A stretch of 64,000 nt of DNA from the NCBI GenBank assembly GCA_902766825.1, contig CACXFB010000022.1:1-64000 (forward strand), read 5' to 3'. This stretch comes from an uncultured Lachnospiraceae bacterium (lineage in GTDB: Bacteria > Bacillota > Clostridia > Lachnospirales > Lachnospiraceae). Below are positions 33,123-43,480 of this stretch, one piece after another. A model generated the notes under the pieces. It searched no databases. It was given only the letters and a program-made list of their open reading frames with translations, and was not told where the DNA came from. Each line of letters starts with the position of its first letter. Position 1 is the stretch's first letter. Position numbers and translations under genes: made by a program.

Positions 33123-34958
33123 TTGAACGTGGGAATACTTGGCAAAAATTTAATGGCAATTAAAACGTATAAAAAGTATTTGACTAATATATATAGTGTA
33201 AAAAATAGTCACAACAAATGTAGTGATGCTCACTATGAGCTCCATAATGAATACGCATTAGATGGATGCAAATTCATGTATATTGATGATGGAACTAGGG
33301 TGATTAGAATTAATAGTATGTACAGTCCACAAAATGAGGCACGGTATTGGGCAAAAAACATAACAGATGGTTATAACAATATGCTTATTACATGTTTGAT
33401 GTTTGGATTCGGAAATGGATACTTTGTTAGAGCAATTTTAAATTCAATGGATGAAAACGATGTGATCATCATATATGAACCTTCGATAAAAATTTTTAAA
33501 AATACATTGGAACAATATGATATCTCAGATATTGTTCACGATGAGAGGATTCTATTATTAGTCGGAAACAATAGTTTTAAAGAGTATGTTAACAGTTTGC
33601 ATGGAACAGTTAGGGCTGAAAATGTTGTGGATACAAAAATGGCAATACATCCTTATTATGATAGGTTATATCCAATAGAAAAAAAGGCATTTGTTGACAT
33701 TACAAACAAACATATGATGGATTGTATTGTAATGAAGAATACCTATAATGTGTCTGGTAGAAAAATGGTTGAAAATGAGTTGTTTTCGCTTAATAATCTG
33801 AAATCGTGTATGTCAATGTATGATTTGAAAGAGAGTATTCACCAGATTGAAAAAGAAACAGCAATAATTGTGTCTGCAGGACCATCATTAGTGAAAAATA
33901 TGAAAACATTGAAGCTGGTAAAAAATAATGGATGTATAATTGCTGTAGATAGAATTGCAAATGTTTTATTAGAAAATGATATAATTCCTGATGTAATAAT
34001 ATCAATAGATTCGCGTTATCCTATTGAAAAATTTGCAGACGAGAGATGGAAAAATATAACGCTAATGTGTGATTTTATTTCCAATATCGAAGTAATAAAA
34101 GCTCATCCTAATAGGCGGATATATATTGGAAATCCTAGATTTATAAGAGGCATGTTTGATGAGATAGGGAAAAAGTATCCACAGATAGCCAGAGGTGGTT
34201 CTGTAGCTACTGCTGCAACTTCAGTATGTGCTGAATTAGGGTTTAAAAATATAATACTGTGCGGACAGGACTTAGCATATGGGGAAGGTGATATCACACA
34301 TGCGGATGGACTTCATGAGGATAATTTAACAAGCAGTGGTAAGGATATATATGTTGAAGATATCTATGGTAATAAGGTCAGAAGTAGGTGGGACTGGACA
34401 ATGTACAGGTATTTTTTTGAACAGATGATAGCTGGTATGCCACAAATAAACTTTATAGACGCTACAGAGGGAGGGGCAAAGATAAAAGGAACCAGAATAA
34501 TGACATTAAAGGATGCTATTGCAGAGTACTGTACGTCGCCTTCAAAGGCAAAAAAAATATTCAACAATCCTGCAACAACTATAACAGATGAGGATGTAGA
34601 GGCCATTAATAGACAGCTGGAACAGTTCAAGTCGGATATTGATGATATCAGATTAGTATGTGATGATGCGCTTAATGCGTTAGATATTATTCTTACTGAC
34701 ATTGATGAAGATAATTATGAAGATGATAGTGAGATTGTAAAGGAATTTCAAAGTAAAATAGATGCTTTTAATGAGTTTAGAATTGCGAAAATGATTGTTA
34801 CGTATTCAGGTGAAGATATAAAAGATTCAAGATGGAGCCTTTTTGTTGGAAAAAAAGATAATACGAAATCAATTAGATTTATGTATGAGAAATACAAGGA
34901 TATGTTTAAAGGAATTATAAAATCCTTACCTGAGATTTCCGGCTTTTTAATGCAGTAG
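33123..34958 (+). CDS. maf1: Motility accessory factor (Maf), DUF115 glycosyltransferase-like, copy 1
   Basis: A 611-residue protein. An N-terminal half (about 1-200) has the FGFGNGYFVRAILN motif. The central DUF115/MAF_flag10 domain has ETAIIVSAGPSLVKNMKTL, GCIIAVDRIANVLL, PDVIISIDSRYPIEKF, RGGSVATAAT and LCGQDLAYGEGDITHADG, a GT-A-like fold with a sugar-nucleotide site. Maf proteins transfer pseudaminic or legionaminic acid to flagellin Ser/Thr in the cytoplasm. TTG 33123 follows GGAG by 8 bases. The gene label is positional. Confidence 0.85.
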   Translation: MNVGILGKNLMAIKTYKKYLTNIYSVKNSHNKCSDAHYELHNEYALDGCKFMYIDDGTRVIRINSMYSPQNEARYWAKNITDGYNNMLITCLMFGFGNGYFVRAILNSMDENDVIIIYEPSIKIFKNTLEQYDISDIVHDERILLLVGNNSFKEYVNSLHGTVRAENVVDTKMAIHPYYDRLYPIEKKAFVDITNKHMMDCIVMKNTYNVSGRKMVENELFSLNNLKSCMSMYDLKESIHQIEKETAIIVSAGPSLVKNMKTLKLVKNNGCIIAVDRIANVLLENDIIPDVIISIDSRYPIEKFADERWKNITLMCDFISNIEVIKAHPNRRIYIGNPRFIRGMFDEIGKKYPQIARGGSVATAATSVCAELGFKNIILCGQDLAYGEGDITHADGLHEDNLTSSGKDIYVEDIYGNKVRSRWDWTMYRYFFEQMIAGMPQINFIDATEGGAKIKGTRIMTLKDAIAEYCTSPSKAKKIFNNPATTITDEDVEAINRQLEQFKSDIDDIRLVCDDALNALDIILTDIDEDNYEDDSEIVKEFQSKIDAFNEFRIAKMIVTYSGEDIKDSRWSLFVGKKDNTKSIRFMYEKYKDMFKGIIKSLPEISGFLMQ

Positions 34959-34993
34959 TATAAAAAGTGTTGCAATGAAAGTGAGAATATTTA

Positions 34994-36799
34994 ATGAATT
35001 ATTTCAATGTTAATACAAAAGCTATATATACTCATAAAATATATCTTGACAATGTAATAAATAATAATGTGAATGAAACTATTAAGGTTTTTAATGAATT
35101 AGCCGGAGATGGAAATTTATTTATGTACATTCAGATGGCGGATGGAAAAATAATAAGAATAAATAGCATGTACAGTCCTGTAAATGAAGCGTCAATTTGG
35201 GCTAAAAACATTGTAGATAATTATGATTTGCTAAATATATGTGTATTGTTTGGCTTTGGAAACGGGTATTGTGTTAGAGAAATTTTGTCGGGAATAAATA
35301 AGGACGGAAGAATAATAATATATGAGCCATCAATAGAAATATTTATAAGTACTTTAAATAATTATGATGTTTCGGATATATTGATAGATAACAGAGTGCT
35401 GCTGTTGGTGGGAACGGAGTATTTAAGTGCATTTAAAGAATATGTAATAGAAACGGTGAGAGTAGACAATATAAACTATGTACATACGGCAGTTCATCCT
35501 CAGTATGACTTGATGTTTAAAAAAGAGAGTGACAGATTTCAAAGTTTTATACTTCAATATATTGACAGAATGAAAGTCAGTCAGAATACAATGAACAGTG
35601 CAGGAAAAAGACTTGTTGAGAATCAGATATATTCTTTAAAACATCTTGATAATTGCAATATATTGCATGACATGGCTGAATTTGTGATGAAAAACGATAC
35701 CGCGATTATAGTATCGGCTGGACCATCTCTTAAAAAGAACATGGATTTTATCAAAGATGTCAATGGAAAGGCACTGGTTATTGCGGTTGATAGGACGATA
35801 GATTTGCTATTAAAGCATGATATTATCCCTGATATAGTTGTATCTGTTGACCCTATATTTTCCCTTTCGCATATTGAGAATGATACGTGGAAAACAATTC
35901 CACTAATGTGCTCTTTTGATACTAATGCTGATATTATAAGAGCACATCCGGATAAAAGAATATATTTTGATAGTCCGAAATTGCCAGCGGACATTTTAAC
36001 TAAAGAAGGAAAAAATGTAATTAAGCTTGAAAGAGGAGGTTCGGTAGCTACTGCAGCGTTTATGGCAGTTATTGCGCTAGGATATAAGAACATTATATTG
36101 TGCGGTCAGGATCTGGCATACGGTGAAGGAGATGTAACGCATTCAGATGGAACCAGTGAAAAAGTCTCTGAAGATAAATACAAGGACATTATGGTTCAGG
36201 GTATTAATGGTGACATGATTAAATGTCGTTCAGACTGGAAGACATATCTTGATTTTTTTGAAGATGCTATAATGAGGAATCCTGATGTTAACGTTATAGA
36301 TGCAACAGAGGGGGGCGCACTTATTCGTGGAACAATTGTTATGGCGTTGAAAGATGCGATATCAAAGTATTGTACTAAGGAATCTAGAGCAAGACAGTTT
36401 GTTACGGATTTACAGACATCATTTTCTGACGAAGATATAAAAAATATTAAAGAGCATTTGTTAAGTATAGTAAATGACATTAATATGGTCAGGTCATTGT
36501 CAAAGAGTATTGTTAAAACAGCGGATAAATTATTAAAAATGATTAATGATGGTCGATTTACCGAACGCAGCGAAGAGGTTAAAATGTTTAATCAATATGT
36601 AAGCCAGTTTAATTCATGTAGTTCATTGACTATGATTATTATGTATTCCGCGAATGATATTAAGGAGTATATTTGGAATCTATATACAGGAGAAGACGAT
36701 GATGAAAGCACATTAATCAACATGTACGAAAAGTATAAATATATGTTTAGTGCATTGCAAGGCAAGCTTGATGAATTGACAAAGCTGATTTATAATTAG
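34994..36799 (+). CDS. maf2: Motility accessory factor (Maf), copy 2
   Basis: A 601-residue paralogue of the preceding gene, collinear along its length: FGFGNGYCVREILS, IIVSAGPSLKKNMDF, ALVIAVDRTIDLLLKHDIIPDIVVSVDPIF, LERGGSVATAAF, LCGQDLAYGEGDVTHSDG. The two differ in the last 150 residues and in loop sequences. It may modify a different flagellin residue or act as a hetero-partner. Weak ribosome site GAAAGTGAG precedes ATG 34994. Confidence 0.85.
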   Translation: MNYFNVNTKAIYTHKIYLDNVINNNVNETIKVFNELAGDGNLFMYIQMADGKIIRINSMYSPVNEASIWAKNIVDNYDLLNICVLFGFGNGYCVREILSGINKDGRIIIYEPSIEIFISTLNNYDVSDILIDNRVLLLVGTEYLSAFKEYVIETVRVDNINYVHTAVHPQYDLMFKKESDRFQSFILQYIDRMKVSQNTMNSAGKRLVENQIYSLKHLDNCNILHDMAEFVMKNDTAIIVSAGPSLKKNMDFIKDVNGKALVIAVDRTIDLLLKHDIIPDIVVSVDPIFSLSHIENDTWKTIPLMCSFDTNADIIRAHPDKRIYFDSPKLPADILTKEGKNVIKLERGGSVATAAFMAVIALGYKNIILCGQDLAYGEGDVTHSDGTSEKVSEDKYKDIMVQGINGDMIKCRSDWKTYLDFFEDAIMRNPDVNVIDATEGGALIRGTIVMALKDAISKYCTKESRARQFVTDLQTSFSDEDIKNIKEHLLSIVNDINMVRSLSKSIVKTADKLLKMINDGRFTERSEEVKMFNQYVSQFNSCSSLTMIIMYSANDIKEYIWNLYTGEDDDESTLINMYEKYKYMFSALQGKLDELTKLIYN

Positions 36800-36849
36800 T
36801 GATTTTCTATATGAATATATATACATAATTGCATGCGGAGGAAGTATTT

Positions 36850-38478
36850 ATGAAGGAATTGTTGAAAATAAGCACGGATGTCATTATTGAGTCTAAAAAC
36901 ATGGTTTTCTTTTTTAGAAAGCTTGATTATAGAGCGGGTTTGCTTCATTATCTGAAGGTGATAGATAATATAATGAAATATTTAGAGCAGAATAATGCTG
37001 CTAATGAAGAGTTGAAAATACCGTTTGAACAATCTAAACTTTATAGATGCTTATCCAAGCTTGAGGGATGTATGGAACAAAAAGATTATGTTTTATTATC
37101 TGATGTCGTTGGTGGTGAACTTATTCATTATTTTGAAATGGTCAATGAATATATTTTTAGTAATTCTAAAGTAAATGATTTGTTTTTTGAATCTGAACGG
37201 GATTATATAAATTGGACAGCGGATAAAAAACAATTAGTCGGTGATTCGGAACTGATGAAAAAATATGAAGTGGAACCAACATCGGATGGACTTATTACTC
37301 TTAAATATGAAGATAAATACCTTGTGAGCAACTATCCTGTAGATCAAGCCATAGAACTTGCATCGGAGTGGATGAAAGATTACAAGATGTCTTACATAGT
37401 GTGTGGTCTGGGGATGGGGTACCATATAAAGCAAATGCTTGTAATAGATGATAATGTGACTATAGATGTGTATGAGGCTTCAAAAGCAATTTTATGCATA
37501 TCAGAGAAATATGGTTGCTACAGAGAACTAGTTGAGAGTGCAAGGGTAAATATAATTTATGATGAGGATTATAAAAAACTTTGGAGCAGGATAAAAAATA
37601 TAGAAGTAACCACTGGTTTTGTTGTGTATGAACCTGAACTGGTAACTATAGAGAATGTTGATACAAGGGATAGATTAGAGGATTATTTCATTAATTACAG
37701 TTCTATAAGGAATCAAGGAAGAAACTTATACTATTGCTTCAACAAGAATATGGAATTGGGCAGTAAACCGGTCGATTGTATTGGAACAAATATTGAAGGA
37801 AAAGATGTATATATAATAGGTGCGGGACCATCCCTTGATAAAAACATTATGGAACTTAAAAATGTGGGTGAAAACGGTGTGATTATATCTACTGGAACTG
37901 TTTTCAGAAAACTATTAAGAGCGGGGATAAAACCGAATTATGTGATAATAACAGATTCTAATAGTGGGGTATATAGACAGATAGACGGGCTTGAAGCAAG
38001 CGATGTTCCGTTACTGTACATGTCAACTGCGTATTATAGAATACCACAAGAATATAAAGGTGATAAATATATAATTTATCAAAAAGGATATAATTTAAGT
38101 GAACAACGAGCTAAAAAAATGTCGGGGAAAATGTATAATACTGGAGGCTCTGTAACAACAACTGCATTTGACTTAGCTATTCAATTAGGTGCAAAGAGAA
38201 TAATTGGAGTTGGTATTGATATGGCATACACGGATGGCTATGATCATGCGAAGGATACTCCTCTTGTGAAGGAGGTTGGGGGTCAGGCAGGAGCAAAACT
38301 GGTTGATGGTATAGATGGTGGTAAAGTCAGAACCTCGAATAATCTTGATATATATCGTAAGTGGATAGAGAGAAGAATTGCAACTGTTGATTCAGTTGAG
38401 TTTATTAATGCAACAGAAGGTGGAGCATTGATAAAGGGAATGAAAAATAAAAAATTAAAGGATGTGATTAAAAACTAA
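36850..38478 (+). CDS. maf3: Motility accessory factor (Maf), divergent copy 3
   Basis: A 542-residue, more distant Maf. The first 110 residues are an extra helical segment (MKELLKISTDVIIESKNMVFFFRKLDYRAGLLHYL...), then YIVCGLGMGYHIKQML, then VYIIGAGPSLDKNIMELKN, YNTGGSVTTTAFDLAIQLGAKRIIGVGIDMAYTDGYDHAKD. It lacks the extended C-terminal helices of copies 1 and 2. ATG 36850 follows GCGGAGGAAG by 8 bases; TTG 36829 would contain it. It may act on the same or another acceptor. Confidence 0.8.
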   Translation: MKELLKISTDVIIESKNMVFFFRKLDYRAGLLHYLKVIDNIMKYLEQNNAANEELKIPFEQSKLYRCLSKLEGCMEQKDYVLLSDVVGGELIHYFEMVNEYIFSNSKVNDLFFESERDYINWTADKKQLVGDSELMKKYEVEPTSDGLITLKYEDKYLVSNYPVDQAIELASEWMKDYKMSYIVCGLGMGYHIKQMLVIDDNVTIDVYEASKAILCISEKYGCYRELVESARVNIIYDEDYKKLWSRIKNIEVTTGFVVYEPELVTIENVDTRDRLEDYFINYSSIRNQGRNLYYCFNKNMELGSKPVDCIGTNIEGKDVYIIGAGPSLDKNIMELKNVGENGVIISTGTVFRKLLRAGIKPNYVIITDSNSGVYRQIDGLEASDVPLLYMSTAYYRIPQEYKGDKYIIYQKGYNLSEQRAKKMSGKMYNTGGSVTTTAFDLAIQLGAKRIIGVGIDMAYTDGYDHAKDTPLVKEVGGQAGAKLVDGIDGGKVRTSNNLDIYRKWIERRIATVDSVEFINATEGGALIKGMKNKKLKDVIKN

Positions 38479-38950
38479 CACATGGGAATATGTATGAAGG
38501 ACTTACAACAATTGTTAAATTTAGAACTAATGGAGCTAAAACTCAGACACTTGAGTATAAAAATGGTGAATGAGTGAATAAGGTTGCAAAGTATTCATAG
38601 ACAAATGGGTGCTAATGTGATTGCAGGGATGCAACATCGATGCTTTTAATAAAAGTATATAATACACTATTTAATTATGGTGTAAAAGCCGATATAATAT
38701 AAGCAGTAATGCGTATTGTTACAAGGATGACCGACAGGAGGGCTCTGCTGATATAATTGAGAGAGAAGATGTATCGGATATTGCTTGGATTATTCCGGTT
38801 TCATTAAGGTTTGTTAAGAAGGATGTTTTGTGGATCGAGTTACCGACAACAGCTACACATAGTACATATGGAACGAAGCTCACACTCAAAATGGTTTTTG
38901 ATTTCAAAGTTACAGAATAATAATAAACTAAGATTTAGAGGTAGTAGAAT
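38479..38950. other. Gap with an orphan C-terminal coding fragment
   Basis: No complete gene. An open frame from about 38676 to TAA 38918-38920 lacks a start; it reads SNAYCYKDDRQEGSADII, then IAWIIPVSLRFVKKDVLW and ends KMVFDFKVTE. It looks like the end of a beta-rich protein whose front is lost. GCCGATAT at 38688 has no -35 partner at the SigD distance. Confidence 0.35.
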
Positions 38951-39949
38951 ATGCTCAATGGAAAAAATATTTTAATTACAGGTGGTACAGGCTCATTTGG
39001 ACATAGATTTGTTGAATATGTTCTTGCCAATTATAAGCCTAATAAAATTATTATATACTCTCGTGATGAATTTAAGCAGTTTAATATGCAAAATCAATTC
39101 AGAGAATATAGTGACGTATTGAGATTTTTTATAGGTGATGTGAGAGACAAGGAACGGTTATGTCGTGCGCTAAATGGGGTGGATTATGTGATTCATGCAG
39201 CAGCACTTAAACAGGTGCCGGCATGTGAATATAATCCCATTGAAGCGATTAAGACTAATATTAATGGAGCGGTCAATGTAATTGATGCCTGTCTTGATAC
39301 AGGGGTAAAAAAGGTCGTTGCCCTTTCTACGGATAAGTCTGTCAGCCCTATTAATTTATATGGTTCTACCAAGATGGTTTCTGACAAGCTTTTTGCGGCA
39401 GCAAATGCATATTCCGGTGCGGAAGGTACAAAATTCTGTGTTGTTCGCTATGGTAATGTGGCAGGAAGCCGTGGATCAGTTATTCCATTTTTTCAAAACA
39501 TTATTGATAAAGGGGGAAAAGAGCTACCGATTACAGATTACAGAATGACTAGATTTTGGATAAGCCTTGAAGAAGGAGTAAAGTTGGTGATTAAAGCGTT
39601 AAAAGAGTCTAATGGGGGAGAAACATTTATCTCAAAGATTCCTTCTTTTAAGATTACTGATTTAGCACAGGCAATGCTTCCTGGATGTGAAATGCCTCAG
39701 GTTGGAATCAGAGAAGGAGAAAAGCTTCATGAGGTAATGATACCGGAAGAAGATTCGGCAAGAACATATGAGTATGACAGACATTATATTATATATCCTA
39801 ATTACAATTGGTGGAGCAGTGATAAAATCATTGAAGGTGGAAAACTTGTAGAACCGGGATTTATATATAGTTCGGGCGCTAATAAGGATTGGCTTTCTGT
39901 TGAAGATATTAAAAGATTGCTTAAGACTGATTTACACGGCAATGACTAA
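38951..39949 (+). CDS. pseB: UDP-N-acetylglucosamine 4,6-dehydratase (inverting)
   Basis: A 332-residue extended SDR. TGGTGSFGHRFVEYVL is the NAD(P) Gly-rich loop (about 10-25), and the D..K pair lies in the VVALSTDKSVSPINLYGSTKMVSDKLF segment (family YGxTK). PseB converts UDP-GlcNAc to a 4-keto-6-deoxy-L-altro sugar, the first step of pseudaminic acid synthesis. It opens the six-gene pse cluster. GAGG lies before ATG 38951. Confidence 0.9.
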   Translation: MLNGKNILITGGTGSFGHRFVEYVLANYKPNKIIIYSRDEFKQFNMQNQFREYSDVLRFFIGDVRDKERLCRALNGVDYVIHAAALKQVPACEYNPIEAIKTNINGAVNVIDACLDTGVKKVVALSTDKSVSPINLYGSTKMVSDKLFAAANAYSGAEGTKFCVVRYGNVAGSRGSVIPFFQNIIDKGGKELPITDYRMTRFWISLEEGVKLVIKALKESNGGETFISKIPSFKITDLAQAMLPGCEMPQVGIREGEKLHEVMIPEEDSARTYEYDRHYIIYPNYNWWSSDKIIEGGKLVEPGFIYSSGANKDWLSVEDIKRLLKTDLHGND

Positions 39950-39968
39950 GACGGAGGGCGTAAGGCAG

Positions 39969-41162
39969 ATGGAAAGATTAGCTATACTTGGTGGAGAACC
40001 TGTTTTTAAGAGTAAAATAGGATATGGCCATCAGTTTATAGATGAAAAAGATATACAGGCGGTTGTTGATGTGATGAAAGGTGATTACCTGACATGCGGA
40101 CCGTCTGTTTTGCGTGCTGAAAAGAAACTGTGTGAGATTACAGGAGCTAAATATGCTGTACTGTTAAGCAACGGTACAGCTGCATTACACGCTGCATGCA
40201 GTGCGGCCGGTATATGTGAGGGGGATGAGGTTATTACTACTCCTTTGACATTTGCAGCATCGGCAAATTGTGTTTTATATTGTAAAGGAACACCGGTTTT
40301 TGCTGATATAAACATGGACACATATAATATCAATCCGGATAGTATAATCAGCCATATTACAGAGAAGACAAAGGCGGTGATTGCAGTTGATTTCACAGGG
40401 CAGGCAGTTGAACTTGATAGAATAAGGCAAATATGTGAGGAGCATAATCTTATTTTGATAGAAGATGCAGCTCACTCCTTAGGAACAAAATATAATGATA
40501 AATGTGTTGGAAATATTGCAGATATGACAACGTTTAGTTTTCATCCGGTAAAAACATGTACTGCCGGAGAGGGTGGTGCTGTTTTAACAAATGATGAAAA
40601 CTTATATAACAAGCTGATATTATTTAGAACGCATGGTATAACAAGAAATGAGCAGTGGATGGATAAGACTTCCGAGGGGGGATGGTACTACCAACAGGTT
40701 GATTTAGGCTTCAATTACAGGGTGACGGATATCCAGGCTGCGCTGTTGGAAAGCCAGTTAGATAAGCTTAACCTTTTTGCTAAAAGACGGAAAGAAATTG
40801 TCAAACGTTATGATGAAGCTTTTGCACATGTGCCTGAAATAATCATACAAAAAGAAATACAGGAATCCGATACAGTGCGTCATTTATATATAGTTCAGTT
40901 TAAGCTTGAAAGTTTACGATGCACAAGAAAAGAATTGTATGATGCCCTGCATGCGGAGGGGATAGGAGTTAACGTGCATTATATTCCTGTTTATCTTTTT
41001 CCGTATTATCGAAAGCTTGGTTATTTACCGGGGTTATGCCCTAATGCGGAAAAACTATATGAAAGAATATTGTCAATACCTTTGTTTTATTCAATGACGG
41101 ATGAGGATTTAGAAGGCGTAATAACAGCTGTTAAAAAGGTTGTTGATTATTATAAAAAGTAA
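39969..41162 (+). CDS. pseC: UDP-4-amino-4,6-dideoxy-GlcNAc transaminase
   Basis: A 397-residue PLP-dependent DegT/DnrJ/EryC1 enzyme. PLP-lysine lies in TTFSFHPVKTCTAGEGGAVLTND; the N-terminus AEKKLCEITGAKYAVLLSNGTAALHAA matches the family substrate loop. ATG 39969 has GGAGGG 11 bases upstream; the longer frame from 39900 overlaps pseB. It adds the 4-amino group in step two of the pathway. It follows pseB by 19 bases. Confidence 0.9.
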   Translation: MERLAILGGEPVFKSKIGYGHQFIDEKDIQAVVDVMKGDYLTCGPSVLRAEKKLCEITGAKYAVLLSNGTAALHAACSAAGICEGDEVITTPLTFAASANCVLYCKGTPVFADINMDTYNINPDSIISHITEKTKAVIAVDFTGQAVELDRIRQICEEHNLILIEDAAHSLGTKYNDKCVGNIADMTTFSFHPVKTCTAGEGGAVLTNDENLYNKLILFRTHGITRNEQWMDKTSEGGWYYQQVDLGFNYRVTDIQAALLESQLDKLNLFAKRRKEIVKRYDEAFAHVPEIIIQKEIQESDTVRHLYIVQFKLESLRCTRKELYDALHAEGIGVNVHYIPVYLFPYYRKLGYLPGLCPNAEKLYERILSIPLFYSMTDEDLEGVITAVKKVVDYYKK

Positions 41163-41180
41163 TATGCATGGAGGTATGCG

Positions 41181-41888
41181 ATGAGTAGTATTGCGATAAT
41201 AACTGCAAGAGGTGGGTCGAAGAGAATCCCAAAAAAGAATATTAAAGATTTTTGTGGCAAACCTATTATTGCGTATAGTATAGAAGCTGCATTGGAGAGC
41301 GGAGTTTTTGATGAAGTTATGGTTTCTACAGACAGTGAAGAAATAGCACAGATTGCAAGAGAGTATGGAGCAAATGTACCATTTCTCAGATCAAAGGAGA
41401 CGAGTGATGATTTTGCTACTACTGCAGATGTGTTAAAAGAAGTAATTAACAGATATGGAGAGACCGGAGTGAAATATGATAATTTTGCGTGTTTATATCC
41501 AACTGCTCCGTTTGTGAACTCATTGCGATTAAAGGATGCCATGGAAAGGTTGATTGAATCCGGAGCTGATTCAATTATATCGGTTGTCAAATTCAGTTTT
41601 CCGCCGCAAAGGGCTTTGAGTTTAAAGAATGGCAGAGTACAGTTTATGTACCCTGAGTATGCTGCGACAAGAAGTCAGGATTTAGAAGAGATATATCATG
41701 ATTGCGGACAATTTTATATATGCAGGACAGACTCGTTTTTGAGAACCAATTCCATGATAACATCAAATACGATACCATATGTTCTTCCGGAAATTGAGGC
41801 ACAAGATATTGATAATTTATCTGATTGGGAAATTGCAAAAGCAAAATATTTTGTATTACATGGCGACCGAGGTAAAGAAGATGTTTAG
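41181..41888 (+). CDS. pseF: CMP-pseudaminic acid cytidylyltransferase
   Basis: A 235-residue nucleotidyltransferase with the N-terminal CTP-binding motif IITARGGSKRIPKKNIKDFCGKPIIAYSI and the Arg-Ser-Gln loop ATRSQDLEEIYHDCGQFYIC. It couples pseudaminic acid to CMP, the donor used by Maf. The stop overlaps the pseI start by 8 bases. GGAGG precedes ATG 41181. Confidence 0.9.
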   Translation: MSSIAIITARGGSKRIPKKNIKDFCGKPIIAYSIEAALESGVFDEVMVSTDSEEIAQIAREYGANVPFLRSKETSDDFATTADVLKEVINRYGETGVKYDNFACLYPTAPFVNSLRLKDAMERLIESGADSIISVVKFSFPPQRALSLKNGRVQFMYPEYAATRSQDLEEIYHDCGQFYICRTDSFLRTNSMITSNTIPYVLPEIEAQDIDNLSDWEIAKAKYFVLHGDRGKEDV

Positions 41889-42921
41889 TGTTTTTGATAA
41901 AATAGAGAATAATGAAGTTTATATAATTGCTGAAATGAGTGCAAATCATGGTGGAAAACTGGAGAATGCTTTGGAGATTGTAAGACAGGCAGCAAAAGCG
42001 GGGGCTGATTGTATCAAAATTCAAACTTATACAGCAGATACCCTGACAATTGATTGCGATAATGATTATTTTAAGATTAAAGGTGGCTTATGGGATGGAT
42101 ACAAGCTATATGATTTGTATGATGACGCCGGAACACCATATGAGTGGCATAGAAAAATTAAAGAGGAATGCGAGAAAAACGGCTTAGATTTTTTATCTAC
42201 TCCATTTGACAGTACTGCGGTAGATTTTTTGGAGGATTTAGGAGTAGAAGCTTATAAAATAGCAAGTTTTGAGCTGGTTGATATACCATTGATTGAGTAT
42301 GCAGCTTCAAAAGGGAAAATCATGATTATGTCCTGTGGAATGGCGAGTGCTGATGAAATACAGGAGGCTGTTAATGCTTGTAAAAGAGTAGGAAATGATA
42401 AGGTTATTTTATTAAAATGTTGCAGTGAGTATCCGGCAAATTGGGAGGATATGCACCTTGGTAATATACCTGATATGAAAAAGAGGTTTGGCGTTCATGT
42501 AGGACTATCGGATCATAGTTTTGGAAGCATGGGCGCTGTTGTTGCGGTTGCACTTGGTGCGAGAGTAATTGAAAAGCATGTAAAGCTTGAAGGCGTTACA
42601 AGTGCTGACAGTGAATTTAGCATGAGTATGAATGATTTTGAACAGATGATTAATGATGTAAAAAATGCAAAGAAAATATCTTACGGCCCTGATTATACAC
42701 TATCAGCGAAGGAACAGGCATCCTTGGTGTTTAGAAGAAGTCTGTTTGCGATTGATGATATTGAAGAGGGGGATGTAATAAGTTTTGAAAATGTTCGAAG
42801 TATACGCCCGGGCAATGGTATAGCACCAAAGTATTTGAACGAAATGATAGGGAAAAAATCAGGGATGACAATTAAGAGGGGACAACCTATTACTGTTGAG
42901 TTTTTTGAAAGTTTAAAGTGA
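41881..42921 (+). CDS. pseI: Pseudaminic acid synthase
   Basis: A 346-residue NeuB-family condensing enzyme: EVYIIAEMSANHGGKLENAL at the N-terminus (TIM-barrel, metal and phosphoenolpyruvate site), KIASFELVDIPLIEYAASKGK and the C-terminal antifreeze-like SAF domain (FRRSLFAIDDIEEGDVISFENVRSIRPGNGIAPKYL). It joins 2,4-diacetamido sugar with PEP. ATG 41881 is used; 41779 would overlap pseF deeply. Tightly coupled to pseF and to pseH. Confidence 0.9.
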   Translation: MFSVFDKIENNEVYIIAEMSANHGGKLENALEIVRQAAKAGADCIKIQTYTADTLTIDCDNDYFKIKGGLWDGYKLYDLYDDAGTPYEWHRKIKEECEKNGLDFLSTPFDSTAVDFLEDLGVEAYKIASFELVDIPLIEYAASKGKIMIMSCGMASADEIQEAVNACKRVGNDKVILLKCCSEYPANWEDMHLGNIPDMKKRFGVHVGLSDHSFGSMGAVVAVALGARVIEKHVKLEGVTSADSEFSMSMNDFEQMINDVKNAKKISYGPDYTLSAKEQASLVFRRSLFAIDDIEEGDVISFENVRSIRPGNGIAPKYLNEMIGKKSGMTIKRGQPITVEFFESLK

Positions 42922-42929
42922 GGATATTC

Positions 42930-43445
42930 ATGAAAAAGGGACAAGATAATTTTGAATCTGAACGTCTTATGTTGCGTGGAATGGAAGATGTGGATGCAGA
43001 CGAGGTTGTAAGATGGAGATCTGATCCTGATGTGTATAAGTTTTTTAAGAATCCTCACATGATAACGGGGGATGAACATATTTCATGGTTTTTTAATTCA
43101 TATATGACCAATCAGAACAGATTTGAATGGATATGTATAGAAAAGAAAAGTTTAAAGAAAATTGGTGTGATCGGCATTGTTTTGAACAGTAATAATGCGG
43201 ATACAGCTGAAGTCAGCTATTTGCTGGACGATAAAGAAAAACATAAGGGATATGCGAGTGAGGCTGTTTTTAAACTTATGGAATATGCGGCTTCAAAATG
43301 GAGCATTAAAAGGTTTGAAGCTATAATTCACAATAAGAATCTTCCATCCATCAATATGGTGAAAAGAATGGGATTTGAATTTGAAGGCAGTAATGAAGAG
43401 TTTGATATATATGTTTTTGTAAAAATCAATAATTCATTTCAGTAA
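42930..43445 (+). CDS. pseH: UDP-4-amino sugar N-acetyltransferase
   Basis: A 171-residue GNAT enzyme (RimJ/RimL type): LMLRGMEDVDADEVVRWRSDPDVYKFFKNPHMIT, then SYLLDDKEKHKGYASEAVFKLMEYA with the acetyl-CoA loop, ending SINMVKRMGFEFEG. Position between pseI and pseG assigns it as the third pathway step (4-N-acetylation). ATG 42930 follows GAGG by 7 bases. Confidence 0.8.
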   Translation: MKKGQDNFESERLMLRGMEDVDADEVVRWRSDPDVYKFFKNPHMITGDEHISWFFNSYMTNQNRFEWICIEKKSLKKIGVIGIVLNSNNADTAEVSYLLDDKEKHKGYASEAVFKLMEYAASKWSIKRFEAIIHNKNLPSINMVKRMGFEFEGSNEEFDIYVFVKINNSFQ

Positions 43446-43480
43446 TGACTGACTAAATGTTATGGGAGGATGCCGGCTAG

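Noticed and set aside
38650-38695. Possible sigma-28 promoter with GCCGATAT at 38688
   Set aside because: No TAAA-type -35 at the 11-base spacing used by the other three; the sequence at that place is ATTTAATT.
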